Origin: Candidatus Geothrix odensensis
GTDB taxonomy: Bacteria > Acidobacteriota > Holophagae > Holophagales > Holophagaceae
Assembly (NCBI GenBank): GCA_016714685.1
Contig: JADKCH010000005.1
Location: 186,001 to 250,000, forward strand
Length of the DNA: 64,000 bases
Reading direction: 5' to 3'
The notes below the pieces were generated by a model. That model worked only from the letters and a program-made list of their open reading frames with translations, had not been told where the DNA came from and ran no database searches. The position numbers and the translations under genes were made by a program. Below, piece by piece: positions 1 to 11,163 of the stretch (position 1 is its first letter; every line of letters begins with the position of its first letter).

Positions 1-578
1 CTTGATCTCAGCCTGGATCTTCGCGAGGCGCTTCTTGGCGTCCGCGTCGCTCAGGCCCTGCGGGTTCTCACCCTGCTTCACCGAGACCAGGATATGGCGC
101 ACCGAGACCAGGTCCGGCTGCTTGAACCGCTCCGGGTGCTTGTCGAAGTAGGCCTTCACGTCGGCCTCGGCCACCACCAGCTTCTTCTGCAGGGCCTCGC
201 CCTCCTTGGCCAGGAACTCGCGGGCCAGCAGGTCGTCCTTGGTGCGGTCCAAGGCCCGCTGGTAGCTGGGGTCTTGTCCAACTCCATGCGCTTGGCCTTC
301 ACGGAGAGCAGCTTGCTCTCGGCCATGCGCTTGATGAACTCGTCCTTGCCGCCCTGGATCATGAGGATCTGCATCTGCTCCTGCTGGCCCAGCAGGCGGA
401 AGGCGGCCTGGAAGTCCGCCTCGGTGATGGCTTCGCCACCCACCTTGGCGAGCACCACCTCCTCAGGCTTGGGAGCGGACGCCGCGGCGGGCGCGGCCGG
501 AACCACGGGCGTGGCTGGTGCCGCCTCCTGGGCAGCGACACCGAGGGCGAGCAGGGAGATCAGAGAGGCACGAAGCAT
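1..578 (-). pseudogene. Parvulin-type peptidyl-prolyl isomerase, frameshifted and cut by the window edge
   Basis: Probable periplasmic foldase of the SurA/PpiC family. The ATG is at 578 and opens with a signal peptide ending near AQEAAPA, followed by an Ala/Pro-rich linker and a SurA_N-like helical segment (VLAKVGGEAITEADFQAAF). The reading frame breaks near 268-275: upstream it reads KRMELDKT, and downstream homology resumes one frame over as YQRALDRTKDDLLAREFLAKEG and then the parvulin signature SVRHILVSVK. The simplest reading is loss of one base. The protein continues past position 1, so its C-terminus is unseen. The break could be a sequencing error, since both halves keep normal codon use. 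Confidence 0.75.
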
Positions 579-603
579 GGGTTTCCTTGGATTGCGGGGC
601 GCC

Positions 604-1284
604 CTAACGGCGCCGTCCGCCGAGAAGGTTCATCAGCGAGATGAAGATGTTGTAGAGGCTCACGAAGAGGGAGAGGGCGAAGCCGGCGGGGTCGCCGAAG
701 TCGTTGGTGCGGAGCATGGCCGAGGTGTCCCAGAGCAGCTTCGCCGAGAAGGCGATGACCGCCACGCCGGAAATGACGAGGCTCAAGGTCTCCAGGTGGA
801 AGATGGCCGCGGCCAGGCTCCCGAAGACGGCCACGACGACGCCGACGATGACGAAGTTGCGCAGGAAGCTGAAGTCCCGCTTCGACACGAAGGCGGTCAC
901 GGTGAGGGTCAGGAAGACCACGCCAGTGAGGCTGAAGGCCGTGAGCACGGGCGTGAACCCCGCGCCCCGGGCCACGATGAGGGCAACGATGCCCGCGATG
1001 GCACCCGAGATGTAGGTGAAGAGACCGAAGGCGATGCGGTTGAGGGGCTTTTTGCGGCTGACCGCCGAGGCGAACAGCAGCGAACCGAACTGCACGCCGA
1101 ACAGGATCCAGTGCCAGAACCCGCCGGCCACGGAGATCAACGCCCTGCCGATCACCGGTGCGCTCAGGGCCCCCAGGGCCGCCACGGCGAATCCGCCCAT
1201 GAGCCACAGGTAGACGCTTCGGACAAAATCGACCCGGGCCTTGGCGCCTTCCGAAGCTCCCTGCCACGACTGCTGAAATTCCAT
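604..1284 (-). CDS. Bax inhibitor-1/YccA family membrane protein
   Basis: Inner-membrane protein of 226 residues with about seven hydrophobic segments, matching the Bax inhibitor-1/YccA/TMBIM family in length and layout. Members are linked to calcium leak or to modulation of the FtsH protease; the role here is not established. The chosen ATG at 1284 (MEFQQSW) has a GGAG ribosome site eight bases upstream; an upstream in-frame TTG has no such site. The C-terminal segment ends in NIFISLMNLLGGRRR, typical of the family. It is divergent from bioF and lies 25 bases upstream of the foldase gene on the same strand. Confidence 0.85.
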   Translation of the reverse strand: MEFQQSWQGASEGAKARVDFVRSVYLWLMGGFAVAALGALSAPVIGRALISVAGGFWHWILFGVQFGSLLFASAVSRKKPLNRIAFGLFTYISGAIAGIVALIVARGAGFTPVLTAFSLTGVVFLTLTVTAFVSKRDFSFLRNFVIVGVVVAVFGSLAAAIFHLETLSLVISGVAVIAFSAKLLWDTSAMLRTNDFGDPAGFALSLFVSLYNIFISLMNLLGGRRR

Positions 1285-1374
1285 GCCACGCTCCAAGGGA
1301 GATCCGGACGCGGATCCCCCTCAGATCCTAACATTCCCCCACCCTATCCCTGCCGTGAGCCACCCCGAGGTTCC

Positions 1375-2514
1375 GTGATCCCCCCACCCTGGCAAGCCCG
1401 CCTTCAGCAGTCGGCCGAGGCCCGGCTGGCCCTGGGCCGGGACCGGGGCATCCACCCGGCCGCCGGGGTGGATGTCTGCTCCAACGACTACCTGGGCCTG
1501 CGGCGGGATCCCCGCCTGGCCGAGGCCGCCGCCCGGGCCGCCCGGGAGCATGGGGCCGGGGCCGGGGCCGCCCGGCTGCTGCGAGGCACCTGCGGCCTCC
1601 ACGACGAGCTGGAGGCGGTCCTTGCCCAATGGAAGGGCGCCGAGGCCTGCCTGCTCTTCAACACGGGCTACCAGGCCAACGCCACCCTCATCCCCGCCCT
1701 GGTGGGGCGGGGCGACGCCGTGTTCTCCGATGCCCTCAACCACGCCTCCCTGGTGGACGGCTGCCGCCTGGCCCGGGCCAACGGGGCCCAGGTCGGCATC
1801 TACCGCCACCTCGACCTCGAGGACCTGGCCGCGCAGCTGGCCGCCTGGCGGGCCGAGGCTCCGGCCAGCGCGCTCGCCCTGGTGGCCACGGACGCGGTCT
1901 TCAGCATGGATGGCGACACCGCGGACCTCCCCGCCCTGTTGGCTTTGTGCGAGCGCCACGGAGCCCTGCTGCTCATCGACGAGGCCCACGCCACGGGCCT
2001 GCTGGGCGCCGGTGGCGCGGGCCTGGCCCAGCTGCAGGGCGTCCATGGACGGGTGCCCCTGGTGATGGGAACCCTCGGCAAGGCCCTCGGCAGCTTCGGC
2101 GCCTTTGTCTGCTGTGCCGCCCTGCTCCGGGACCACCTGCTGAACACCGCCCGGGGCTTCATTTTCTCGACAGCCCTGCCGCCTCCAGTCCTGGGCGCGG
2201 CCCTGGAGGGCATCCGCCTGGCCCGGAACGAGCCCTGGCGGCGGGAGCGGGCCCTGACCCTGGCGGACCGCCTGCGCTCGGCCCTGGGCCAGGCCTGCCA
2301 ACCTTCGGCCATCGTCCCGGTCCCCGTGGGCGCCGATGTGGCGGCTCTCCGGCTGGCCCAGGCGCTGCAGGTCCGGGGATTCGACGTGCGGGCCGTGCGG
2401 CCGCCCACGGTCCCAGAGGGCTCGGCCCGCCTGCGCATCACCACCGGGGCGCACCTCGCCGATGGCGAGGTGGTCGCACTCACGGACGCGCTCCTCGACC
2501 TGCTCCAGCGCTGA
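1375..2514 (+). CDS. bioF: 8-amino-7-oxononanoate synthase
   Basis: PLP enzyme joining pimeloyl-ACP and L-alanine, the first dedicated step of biotin ring assembly, in the cytoplasm. The 379-residue product has the alpha-oxoamine synthase landmarks: CSNDYLGL near 35, FNTGYQAN near 95, SDALNHAS near 118, the DEAHATG stretch near 202, and the Schiff-base lysine at about 236 in GTLGKALGSFG. GTG at 1375 is chosen because GAGG sits seven bases upstream; the open frame runs far upstream without family similarity. bioD and bioA follow on the same strand 3.4 kb later, separated by a kinase and a TPR gene. bioB and bioC are not in the window. Confidence 0.92.
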   Translation: MIPPPWQARLQQSAEARLALGRDRGIHPAAGVDVCSNDYLGLRRDPRLAEAAARAAREHGAGAGAARLLRGTCGLHDELEAVLAQWKGAEACLLFNTGYQANATLIPALVGRGDAVFSDALNHASLVDGCRLARANGAQVGIYRHLDLEDLAAQLAAWRAEAPASALALVATDAVFSMDGDTADLPALLALCERHGALLLIDEAHATGLLGAGGAGLAQLQGVHGRVPLVMGTLGKALGSFGAFVCCAALLRDHLLNTARGFIFSTALPPPVLGAALEGIRLARNEPWRRERALTLADRLRSALGQACQPSAIVPVPVGADVAALRLAQALQVRGFDVRAVRPPTVPEGSARLRITTGAHLADGEVVALTDALLDLLQR

Positions 2515-2515
2515 A

Positions 2516-5116
<2,601 letters not shown>

Positions 5117-5275
5117 GCGTGGCCTCGTGGTAACGGCGCTAGGAGCGGGATGGGTGGCGCGATGCCTGATTCTCCCGCTTCGGATGCTCCGGGTCCCCTT
5201 TCATCGTCACCTGGGCCATCCTTCCTTACCTGTGGGAGAATTCCAGTGGACCGCAGGGTCCTCAGGAGGTGTCGC

Positions 5276-5899
5276 TTGAACCGCAACATCATGTTCGCCC
5301 TGGCTGGGGGCTTGGCCGCTGGGTTCCTCGCTGGCTACTTCGCCTTCGGCAGTGGCTCGCAGGAAGCGGCCCGCCCGGTCGTGGCGGCCCCCGCCGGCCC
5401 CATCATGCCCGCGCCCTCCCTGGGCGGCGCCGTGCCCGGAGCCATGCCGGGCGCCATGCCCGCCGGCCCCGCCCTGCCCAGCGCGGAGGTGCAGGCCCGC
5501 ATCAACCGCCTCGAGGCGACGGTCCTGGCCGATCCCAAGAACTACGGCGCCTGGTTCGCCCTCGGCAACGACTACTTCGACACGCACCAGCATCAGAAGG
5601 CCGTGGATGCCTATGCCAAGGGCCTGGCCATCAAGCCCGACGAGCCGAACGTCATCACCGATCAGGGGGTGATGTACCGGGACCTCGGCCAGTTCGACAA
5701 GGCCCTGGCCAACTTCCAGAAGGCGAACAAGCTGGACCCGAACCACGTCCAGAGTCTCTTCAACATGGGCGTGGTGTACTCCGCGGACCTCCACAAGCCC
5801 GAGGAGGCCGCCAAGGCCTGGAACAAGATCATCGCCATCGCCCCGGGTAGCGAGCAGGCCGCCCAGGCCCGCCAGATGCTCAGCCAGCTGAAGAAGTAG
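5276..5899 (+). CDS. Membrane-anchored TPR-repeat protein
   Basis: A 207-residue protein with one N-terminal membrane segment (FALAGGLAAGFLAGYFAF), a Pro/Ala/Gly-rich linker with repeats of the GAMPGAMP type, and about three TPR units (for example YGAWFALGNDYFDTHQHQKAV and QSLFNMGVVY). Probably periplasm-facing and involved in protein-protein contact; the partner is unknown. TTG at 5276 is preferred because a perfect AGGAGG lies at 5264-5269, six bases before it; the first in-frame ATG at 5291 is too far from this site. It is divergent from the hybrid kinase, and bioD follows 25 bases later. Confidence 0.8.
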   Translation: MNRNIMFALAGGLAAGFLAGYFAFGSGSQEAARPVVAAPAGPIMPAPSLGGAVPGAMPGAMPAGPALPSAEVQARINRLEATVLADPKNYGAWFALGNDYFDTHQHQKAVDAYAKGLAIKPDEPNVITDQGVMYRDLGQFDKALANFQKANKLDPNHVQSLFNMGVVYSADLHKPEEAAKAWNKIIAIAPGSEQAAQARQMLSQLKK

Positions 5900-5924
5900 T
5901 CGAACGCGGAACCCGAGCCCCGCC

Positions 5925-6533
5925 GTGCTCTGCCCGGACGCCCTCCCCAGTCCCCTGTGGGTGCTAGGCACCGGCACCGGCGTGGGGAAGACCCAGGTGG
6001 CCGCCCGGCTGGCCCGGGCCTGGGCCGGACTCGGGCCCGTGGCCTACCGCAAGCCCTTCCAGACTGGCGTGGACCGGGCTGAACATCCGGAGGCCGATGC
6101 CGCCGCCGTGCGCGGCCCGGGGATCATCACCGAAAGCCACATCCTGCTGAAGGCCCCCCTGGCCCCCCTGGCCGCCGCCCAACTGGAAGGCCGGAGCCTC
6201 GACCTCGAGGCCGCGGCCCGGTGGTGCCAGCGGCCCTTCGAGGGCCGTGTGCTGCTGGAAGGTGTGGGCGGCCTGCTGGTGCCCCTGGCCCCGCGCACCC
6301 ACTTCCTCGCCTGGGCCACGGACCTGAAGATTCCCTGCGTCCTGGTGGCCCTGGGCGGGCTCGGCACCCTCAACCACACCCTGCTCTCCGCCGAGGCGCT
6401 CATGTTGCGAGGCTGGCGCATCGAAGCCGTGCTGCTCAACCCCGGCGCCGATGGGACGTCACCCGAGGTGGCGGAGCAGAACGCCACGGTGCTCCGGGGG
6501 TTCCTGCCGATGAGGGTGGAAGTGATCGAGTAA
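5925..6533 (+). CDS. bioD: Dethiobiotin synthetase
   Basis: ATP-dependent carboxylation of 7,8-diaminononanoate to dethiobiotin, the penultimate biotin step. The 202-residue protein has the P-loop GTGTGVGKT near 16-24 (the family norm is GTDTDVGKT), a substrate-lysine region YRKPFQTG, and the EGVGGLLVPL motif near 110. The start is GTG at 5925 with only a weak ribosome site, and translation may depend on the TPR gene upstream. bioA follows 54 bases later. Note that the operon order is bioD before bioA, the reverse of the pathway order. Confidence 0.9.
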   Translation: MLCPDALPSPLWVLGTGTGVGKTQVAARLARAWAGLGPVAYRKPFQTGVDRAEHPEADAAAVRGPGIITESHILLKAPLAPLAAAQLEGRSLDLEAAARWCQRPFEGRVLLEGVGGLLVPLAPRTHFLAWATDLKIPCVLVALGGLGTLNHTLLSAEALMLRGWRIEAVLLNPGADGTSPEVAEQNATVLRGFLPMRVEVIE

Positions 6534-6540
6534 TTGAAGT

Positions 6541-6565
6541 CTGGAGTCCAGACTCCGGACTCCAG
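6541..6565. repeat. Palindromic spacer between bioD and bioA
   Basis: CTGGAGTC at 6541-6548 pairs perfectly with GACTCCAG at 6558-6565; a nested GGAGTC/GACTCC pair lies inside. Similar CTGGAGTCCGGA-like pieces occur near 60141 and 63411, so it may be a short dispersed element. No T run follows, so it is not an obvious terminator. Confidence 0.4.
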
Positions 6566-6587
6566 CCTCCCCACCTACACTGTCCCC

Positions 6588-7952
6588 ATGCCAAGCCCCC
6601 TGCCCCCCGATTGGACCGACCGCCTGGCCCTGGATCGTGCCCACCTCTGGCATCCCTTCACCCAGATGAAGGTGCACGAGGCCGATCCACCCATCCCCGT
6701 CCTCGGTGGCGAGGGCTGCGACCTGCTGCTGGCCAATGGCGAGCGGGTGCTGGACGGCATCTCCAGCTGGTGGACCTGCCTGCACGGCCACGGCCACCCG
6801 CGCCTGGTGAGTGCGCTGGAACGGCAGGCCGCGAAGCTCGACCACGTCATGTTCGCGGGCTTCACCCACGAGCCCGCCGTGGAGCTGGTGGCCCGCCTCC
6901 GCCCCAAGCTACCCCCGAACCTCACCCGCGCCTTCTTCTCCGACGACGGCAGCACCGCCGTGGAGGTGGCCCTGAAGCTGGCCTTCCAGGCCCAGCTGCA
7001 GCGCGGCGAGCAAGGGCGTGTCCGCTTCGGCGCCCTGCGGGGCGGCTACCACGGCGACACCCTCGGCGCCGTGGGCGTGGGCGAGCTGGAGAACTTCATG
7101 ACCGGGCTCTTCAGCCCCCTGCTGCTGGCCTGCGACCGATTGAACCTGCCGGAGGATCCCAGGCGGGAGCTCTTCCCCGACCTCACCGACTGGCCCGCGC
7201 GGCTGGACGCCGCGCGGGAAGAGATCCGGGTCTTCTTCAACACCCACGGCGGACAGCTCGCGGCCTTCATCGCCGAACCGCTCATCCAGTGTGCCGGGGG
7301 CATGCGGATGTGGCCGCCGGAGCTGCTGCAGGAGCTGCGGACCCAGTGCGACGCCCACGGCGTCTACCTCATCCTCGACGAGGTGGCCACGGGCTTCGGG
7401 CGCACGGGCACCTTCCTCGCCTGCCAGCAGGCAGGGGTGGCGCCGGATCTGCTCTGCCTCTCCAAGGGCCTCACGGGTGGCATGCTGCCACTCTCCATGA
7501 CCTGGGCCACCGAGGAACTCTACGGCCACTTCTGGGGCGAGCCCGCTTCGGGACGAGCCTTCCTCCACGGCCACAGCTACACCGCCAATCCCACCGCCTG
7601 CGCCGTGGCCTGCGCCAGCCTCGCCCTCTTCGATGACGAGCCGGTGATGGCCAACGCCGCGGCCATCCACGTTGCGATGACAGAGGCCTTCACGGCCCTG
7701 TCCGCCCATCCGGCCGTGCGGCAGGCGCGGGTGCTCGGTACCATCGGCGCCTGCCGGCTGGTGGATCCGGCCAGCGGCCAGGCCCACGATCCCGAGGCGC
7801 GCTTCGGCTGGCGCCTGCATCGCCGCGCCCTGGATCAAGGTCTGCTGGTGCGGCCCATCGGTGACTGCCTCTACCTGCTGCCGCCCCTGAACACGCCGCC
7901 GGCACGCCTCGCCGAAGCCGCCGATAGGCTGCTCCGCCTCCTTAACGAATGA
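6588..7952 (+). CDS. bioA: Adenosylmethionine-8-amino-7-oxononanoate aminotransferase
   Basis: Class-III PLP aminotransferase moving the amino group of S-adenosylmethionine to 8-amino-7-oxononanoate (KAPA). The 454-residue protein shows HLWHPFTQMK near 20-28, the SSWWTCLHGHGHP motif characteristic of BioA near 60-71, Asp264 in LILDEVATGFGRTG, and the PLP lysine at about 293 in LCLSKGLTGG. ATG at 6588 matches the conserved N-terminus; upstream in-frame codons read through a palindromic spacer without similarity. No clear ribosome site precedes this ATG; a TACACT box lies six bases before it, so a leaderless transcript is possible but unproven. Confidence 0.92.
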   Translation: MPSPLPPDWTDRLALDRAHLWHPFTQMKVHEADPPIPVLGGEGCDLLLANGERVLDGISSWWTCLHGHGHPRLVSALERQAAKLDHVMFAGFTHEPAVELVARLRPKLPPNLTRAFFSDDGSTAVEVALKLAFQAQLQRGEQGRVRFGALRGGYHGDTLGAVGVGELENFMTGLFSPLLLACDRLNLPEDPRRELFPDLTDWPARLDAAREEIRVFFNTHGGQLAAFIAEPLIQCAGGMRMWPPELLQELRTQCDAHGVYLILDEVATGFGRTGTFLACQQAGVAPDLLCLSKGLTGGMLPLSMTWATEELYGHFWGEPASGRAFLHGHSYTANPTACAVACASLALFDDEPVMANAAAIHVAMTEAFTALSAHPAVRQARVLGTIGACRLVDPASGQAHDPEARFGWRLHRRALDQGLLVRPIGDCLYLLPPLNTPPARLAEAADRLLRLLNE

Positions 7953-8008
7953 CGACTCCGGAGTGATGTTCCGCCGCCGCTACACTGGGCTTTTGCCTGG
8001 AGTGCGTG

Positions 8009-9028
8009 ATGAAGCTGGTGACCTTCCTGCAGGCCGGAACGGAGAAGATCGGCGCCGTGATGGCCGATGGCCGCATCCTTGATTTCGCTACCGCTGACTC
8101 CCGTCTGGCCGTGGACATGCTCACCCTCATCCGGCGGCAAGACGAGCTGATGCCCCTGGCCCGGGCCTTGGCTTCGGCGCCCCCGGCAGGGGCCCTGGTC
8201 GAGGCGGCCACGGTCCACCTGCTGGCGCCGGTCCCCCGCCCCGTGTCCATGCGGGATGGCTATGCCTTCCGGCAGCACGTGGCCACGGCCCGGCGCAACC
8301 GCGGGCTGGAGATGATCCCCGAGTTCGACCTCTTCCCCGTCACCTACTTCACCAACCACCTGGCGGTCACCGGCCCCGGCGAAGTCCTGGTGCAGGACCA
8401 CCACCTGGTACGCCTCGACTTCGAGCTGGAGGTGGCCATCGTCACGGGGCGCCCCCTGAAGAACGCCACCCTGGAGGAGGCCGACGAGGCCATCTTCGGC
8501 TACATGGTGATGAACGACTGGAGCGCCCGCATGCTCCAGATGGAGGAGATGAAGCTGTCGCTGGGCCCCTGCAAGGGCAAGGACTTCGCCACCAGCCTGG
8601 GGCCCTGGCTGGTCACCAAGGACGAGCTGGACCTGGAGCCGTCGCCCTCGGGCGAGATCCTCCACGCGGCCATGACCTGCGAGGTGAATGGGCATCGGCT
8701 GTCGAACGGAAACGCCGACAGCATGAACTGGACCTTCGCCCAGATCCTCCAGCGCACCAGCTACGGCATCCAGATGCACGCCGGCGAAGTGATCGGCAGC
8801 GGCACGGTGGGGACCGGCTGCCTGCTGGAGCTGAACGGCTCGAAGGTCACGGACAACCTCTGGCTCAAGGCGGGGGATGAGGTGGTCATGGCGATCGAGG
8901 GGCTGGGCCGCCTGGTGAACACCATCGTCCATGTCCCCGAGCGGCTGGAAGGCATGCCGCCGACCCTGGTGGGTGGCACCCTTCCTGACCTCTACGCGGG
9001 CACGCCCGCGGGCGAGGCCGGGGACTGA
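8009..9028 (+). CDS. Fumarylacetoacetate hydrolase family protein (likely fumarylacetoacetase)
   Basis: Predicted to split fumarylacetoacetate into fumarate and acetoacetate, the last step of tyrosine/homogentisate breakdown. The 339-residue product has the FAH fold landmarks: metal and catalytic region FELEVAIVTG near 140, MNDWSARMLQMEEMKLSLGPCKGKDFATSLGPW near 170-200, and GSGTVGTGCLLEL near 262. The first of these phrases is typical of bacterial fumarylacetoacetases rather than 2-oxo-hepta-diene hydrolases. ATG at 8009 has CTGGAG six bases upstream; an in-frame GTG at 8006 is closer than ideal. The homogentisate dioxygenase gene at 12366-13508 supports the pathway. No maleylacetoacetate isomerase is seen. 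Confidence 0.85.
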   Translation: MKLVTFLQAGTEKIGAVMADGRILDFATADSRLAVDMLTLIRRQDELMPLARALASAPPAGALVEAATVHLLAPVPRPVSMRDGYAFRQHVATARRNRGLEMIPEFDLFPVTYFTNHLAVTGPGEVLVQDHHLVRLDFELEVAIVTGRPLKNATLEEADEAIFGYMVMNDWSARMLQMEEMKLSLGPCKGKDFATSLGPWLVTKDELDLEPSPSGEILHAAMTCEVNGHRLSNGNADSMNWTFAQILQRTSYGIQMHAGEVIGSGTVGTGCLLELNGSKVTDNLWLKAGDEVVMAIEGLGRLVNTIVHVPERLEGMPPTLVGGTLPDLYAGTPAGEAGD

Positions 9029-9132
9029 ACCTGGCGGACCTGTCTGCTCCCGCAGGGCAACCGCCCCAACCCATGGCCCCTTGCCGCAGCGGCACCTTCC
9101 CGGTAAGACTGCCTTCCCATCCCGAGGTACCC

Positions 9133-10173
9133 ATGCGCCGAGCCCTGTGCTTCGTCCTCGCGTCGCTCTTCGCCGCCCTGCCCGCGGTCGCGCAGAAGGC
9201 CGCACCGACTCTCAAAGCCTACTTCGCGGACGCCTCCAGGATTCGGGAGGGCGGCGTGAAGCTGATCCCCATCAAGACGCCCAAGGGTGAGTTCAAGGTG
9301 TGGACCAAGCGCTTCGGCCATCACCCGCGCATCAGGCTGCTGCTGCTGCACGGCGGCCCGGGCTTCACGCATGAATACTTCGAAGCGCTGGAAGGCTATC
9401 TGCCTGCCGAGGGCATCGAGTTCATCTACTACGACCAGCTGGGCAGCGCCTTCTCGGATCAGCCCAAGGACAAGGATCTCTGGACCACCGAGCGCTTCGT
9501 CGAGGAGGTCGAGCAGGTGCGCGTGGCCCTGGGCCTCGACAAAGACAACTTCTACCTGCTGGGCCACTCCTGGGGCGGCATCCTCGCCGTGGAATACGCG
9601 CTGAAGTACGGCGCCCACCTCAAGGGCCTGGTCATCTCGAACATGATGATGAGCATCCCCGACTACAACCGCTACGCCGAAGAAGTGCTCGCCAAGGGCA
9701 TGGATCCAGCCGTGGTGAAGGAGGTGAAGGAGTTGGAGGCCAAGGGCCAGTACGAGAGCCCGCGCTACATGGAGCTGCTCATCCCGCACTTCTACGCCAA
9801 GCACCTCTGCCGCCTGTCTGAGTGGCCCGATGCCTTCAACCGCGCCGCCGCCCGGGCCAACAAGGAGATCTACGTGCTCATGCAGGGGCCCAGCGAGTTC
9901 GGCGCCTCGGGCCGCCTGGAGAAGTGGGATCGGAAGGCCGACCTGCCGAAGCTCACCATGCCCACCCTGGTCATCGGCGGCACTCACGACACCATGGACC
10001 CTGCCCACATGCAGTGGATCGCGGGCCAGGTGAAGCACGGCAGCTTCCTGCTCTGTCCCAACGGCAGCCACATGGCCATGTGGGACGACCAGGCCACCTA
10101 CAATCTGGGGCTCATCCGGTTCCTGCAGGAGACGGACGCGGGCCGCAAGACCGTGCGGTTTGGAAAGCCATGA
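9133..10173 (+). CDS. Secreted alpha/beta hydrolase, proline iminopeptidase-like
   Basis: A 346-residue serine hydrolase with a signal peptide (cleavage near ALPAVAQKA) and an alpha/beta fold. Oxyanion loop LLLHGGPGFTHEY and YDQLGSAFSDQP match the proline iminopeptidase (S33) pattern; the nucleophile lies in GHSWGG, the acid probably in GGTHDTMD, and the histidine in NGSHMAMW. Likely periplasmic and removing N-terminal proline from peptides, but other hydrolase roles are possible. GAGG precedes the ATG. The stop overlaps the next start as ATGA, implying coupled translation with the flavin-reductase-like gene. Confidence 0.8.
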   Translation: MRRALCFVLASLFAALPAVAQKAAPTLKAYFADASRIREGGVKLIPIKTPKGEFKVWTKRFGHHPRIRLLLLHGGPGFTHEYFEALEGYLPAEGIEFIYYDQLGSAFSDQPKDKDLWTTERFVEEVEQVRVALGLDKDNFYLLGHSWGGILAVEYALKYGAHLKGLVISNMMMSIPDYNRYAEEVLAKGMDPAVVKEVKELEAKGQYESPRYMELLIPHFYAKHLCRLSEWPDAFNRAAARANKEIYVLMQGPSEFGASGRLEKWDRKADLPKLTMPTLVIGGTHDTMDPAHMQWIAGQVKHGSFLLCPNGSHMAMWDDQATYNLGLIRFLQETDAGRKTVRFGKP

Positions 10174-11027
10174 GCCATCGCGTCATTCTGCCGGCAGACC
10201 TCGGCCCCGTCGAAACCAACGCCCTGCTCTGCGGCGGCGTGGCCCCGCGCCCCATCGCGCTGGCCAGCACCCTCAGCGCCGAGGGCGTGCGGAACCTCTC
10301 GCCCTTCAGCTTCTTCAACGCCTTCGGCTCCAACCCGCCCACGGTGGCCTTCGCGCCCAACCGGCGGGGCCGCGACGGCACCGTGAAGCACACCTACCTG
10401 AACGCCGTGGCCACGGGGGAATTCGTCATCGCCGCCGTAAGCCACGCCATGCTGCACCAGATGAACGTGGCCAGCGCCGAGTGGCCCGATGGCGTGGACG
10501 AGTTCCCCAAGTGCGGGCTGACGCCGGTCCCCGCGCGCTTCGTGGCACCCGCGCTGGTGGGCGAGAGCCCCTTCCAGATGGAGTGCCGGCTGAAGCAGGT
10601 GGTGGAGCTGGGCGAGGGGCCAGGCTCGGGCCTCATGCTCATCGGCGAAGTGCTGGCCTTCCACGTGCGGGAGGACTGCCTCGTGGACGGCATCCTCCAC
10701 CCCGATGCCCTCGACCTGGTGGGCCGCAACGGGGGCGCCTTCTACACCCGGGCCAGTGGCACGGCCGTGTTCGAGGTGCCCAAGCCGGCGGTCAGGCCCA
10801 TCGGCTACGACGCCCTGCCCGAACCCCTGAAGCAGAGCCGCATCCTGACCGGCAATGACCTCGGCCAGCTGGCGAACAGCCCCGCCCTGCCGGACCTCAC
10901 AGCCCCGGTTCGCCACCCAGGGGATCCCGCTTCGCCCGGGGAGCTGGACATGGCCATCCAGCAGGCACTGGTCCGCCATGACCTGCCGGAAGCCTGGCGG
11001 CTGGTGGGCCTGCGCATGCACGCATGA
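10170..11027 (+). CDS. Flavin reductase-like (DIM6/NTAB split-barrel) protein
   Basis: A 285-residue protein with an FMN-binding split-barrel domain of the flavin-reductase/DIM6-NTAB type in the first ~200 residues: PRPIALASTLSAEGVRNLSPFSFFNAFGSNPPTVAF is the typical FMN-contact stretch (about 26-61), followed by TYLNAVATGEFVI. The C-terminal ~80 residues are a less conserved extension. Such proteins bind FMN and often act as partners in aromatic ring or ester metabolism. Its ATG overlaps the preceding stop. Its substrate cannot be read from sequence. Confidence 0.75.
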   Translation: MSHRVILPADLGPVETNALLCGGVAPRPIALASTLSAEGVRNLSPFSFFNAFGSNPPTVAFAPNRRGRDGTVKHTYLNAVATGEFVIAAVSHAMLHQMNVASAEWPDGVDEFPKCGLTPVPARFVAPALVGESPFQMECRLKQVVELGEGPGSGLMLIGEVLAFHVREDCLVDGILHPDALDLVGRNGGAFYTRASGTAVFEVPKPAVRPIGYDALPEPLKQSRILTGNDLGQLANSPALPDLTAPVRHPGDPASPGELDMAIQQALVRHDLPEAWRLVGLRMHA

Positions 11028-11163
11028 TGCCGAGCCTCCGCCCGGGGGCTGGCGGGCCGGGGCCTTGGGATGCCCACTGTGCGGGCGCGATCGAGCGGCA
11101 GGCGGCATGGGAAGGGCGTCTGCGGACGGGAATGGAACCGGGGTCTGACGCCCCGGGCCCCGG

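Noticed and set aside
94..1374. Very long plus-strand open frame running into bioF
   Set aside because: The part before 1375 is the complement of the foldase and Bax inhibitor genes and has no family similarity; a product of high GC content.
6576..6581. TACACT boxes just before bioA (6576), the fumarylacetoacetase-like gene (7981) and lysS as promoters
   Set aside because: No convincing -35 element at 16-18 bases in any of the three; kept only as a remark for bioA.
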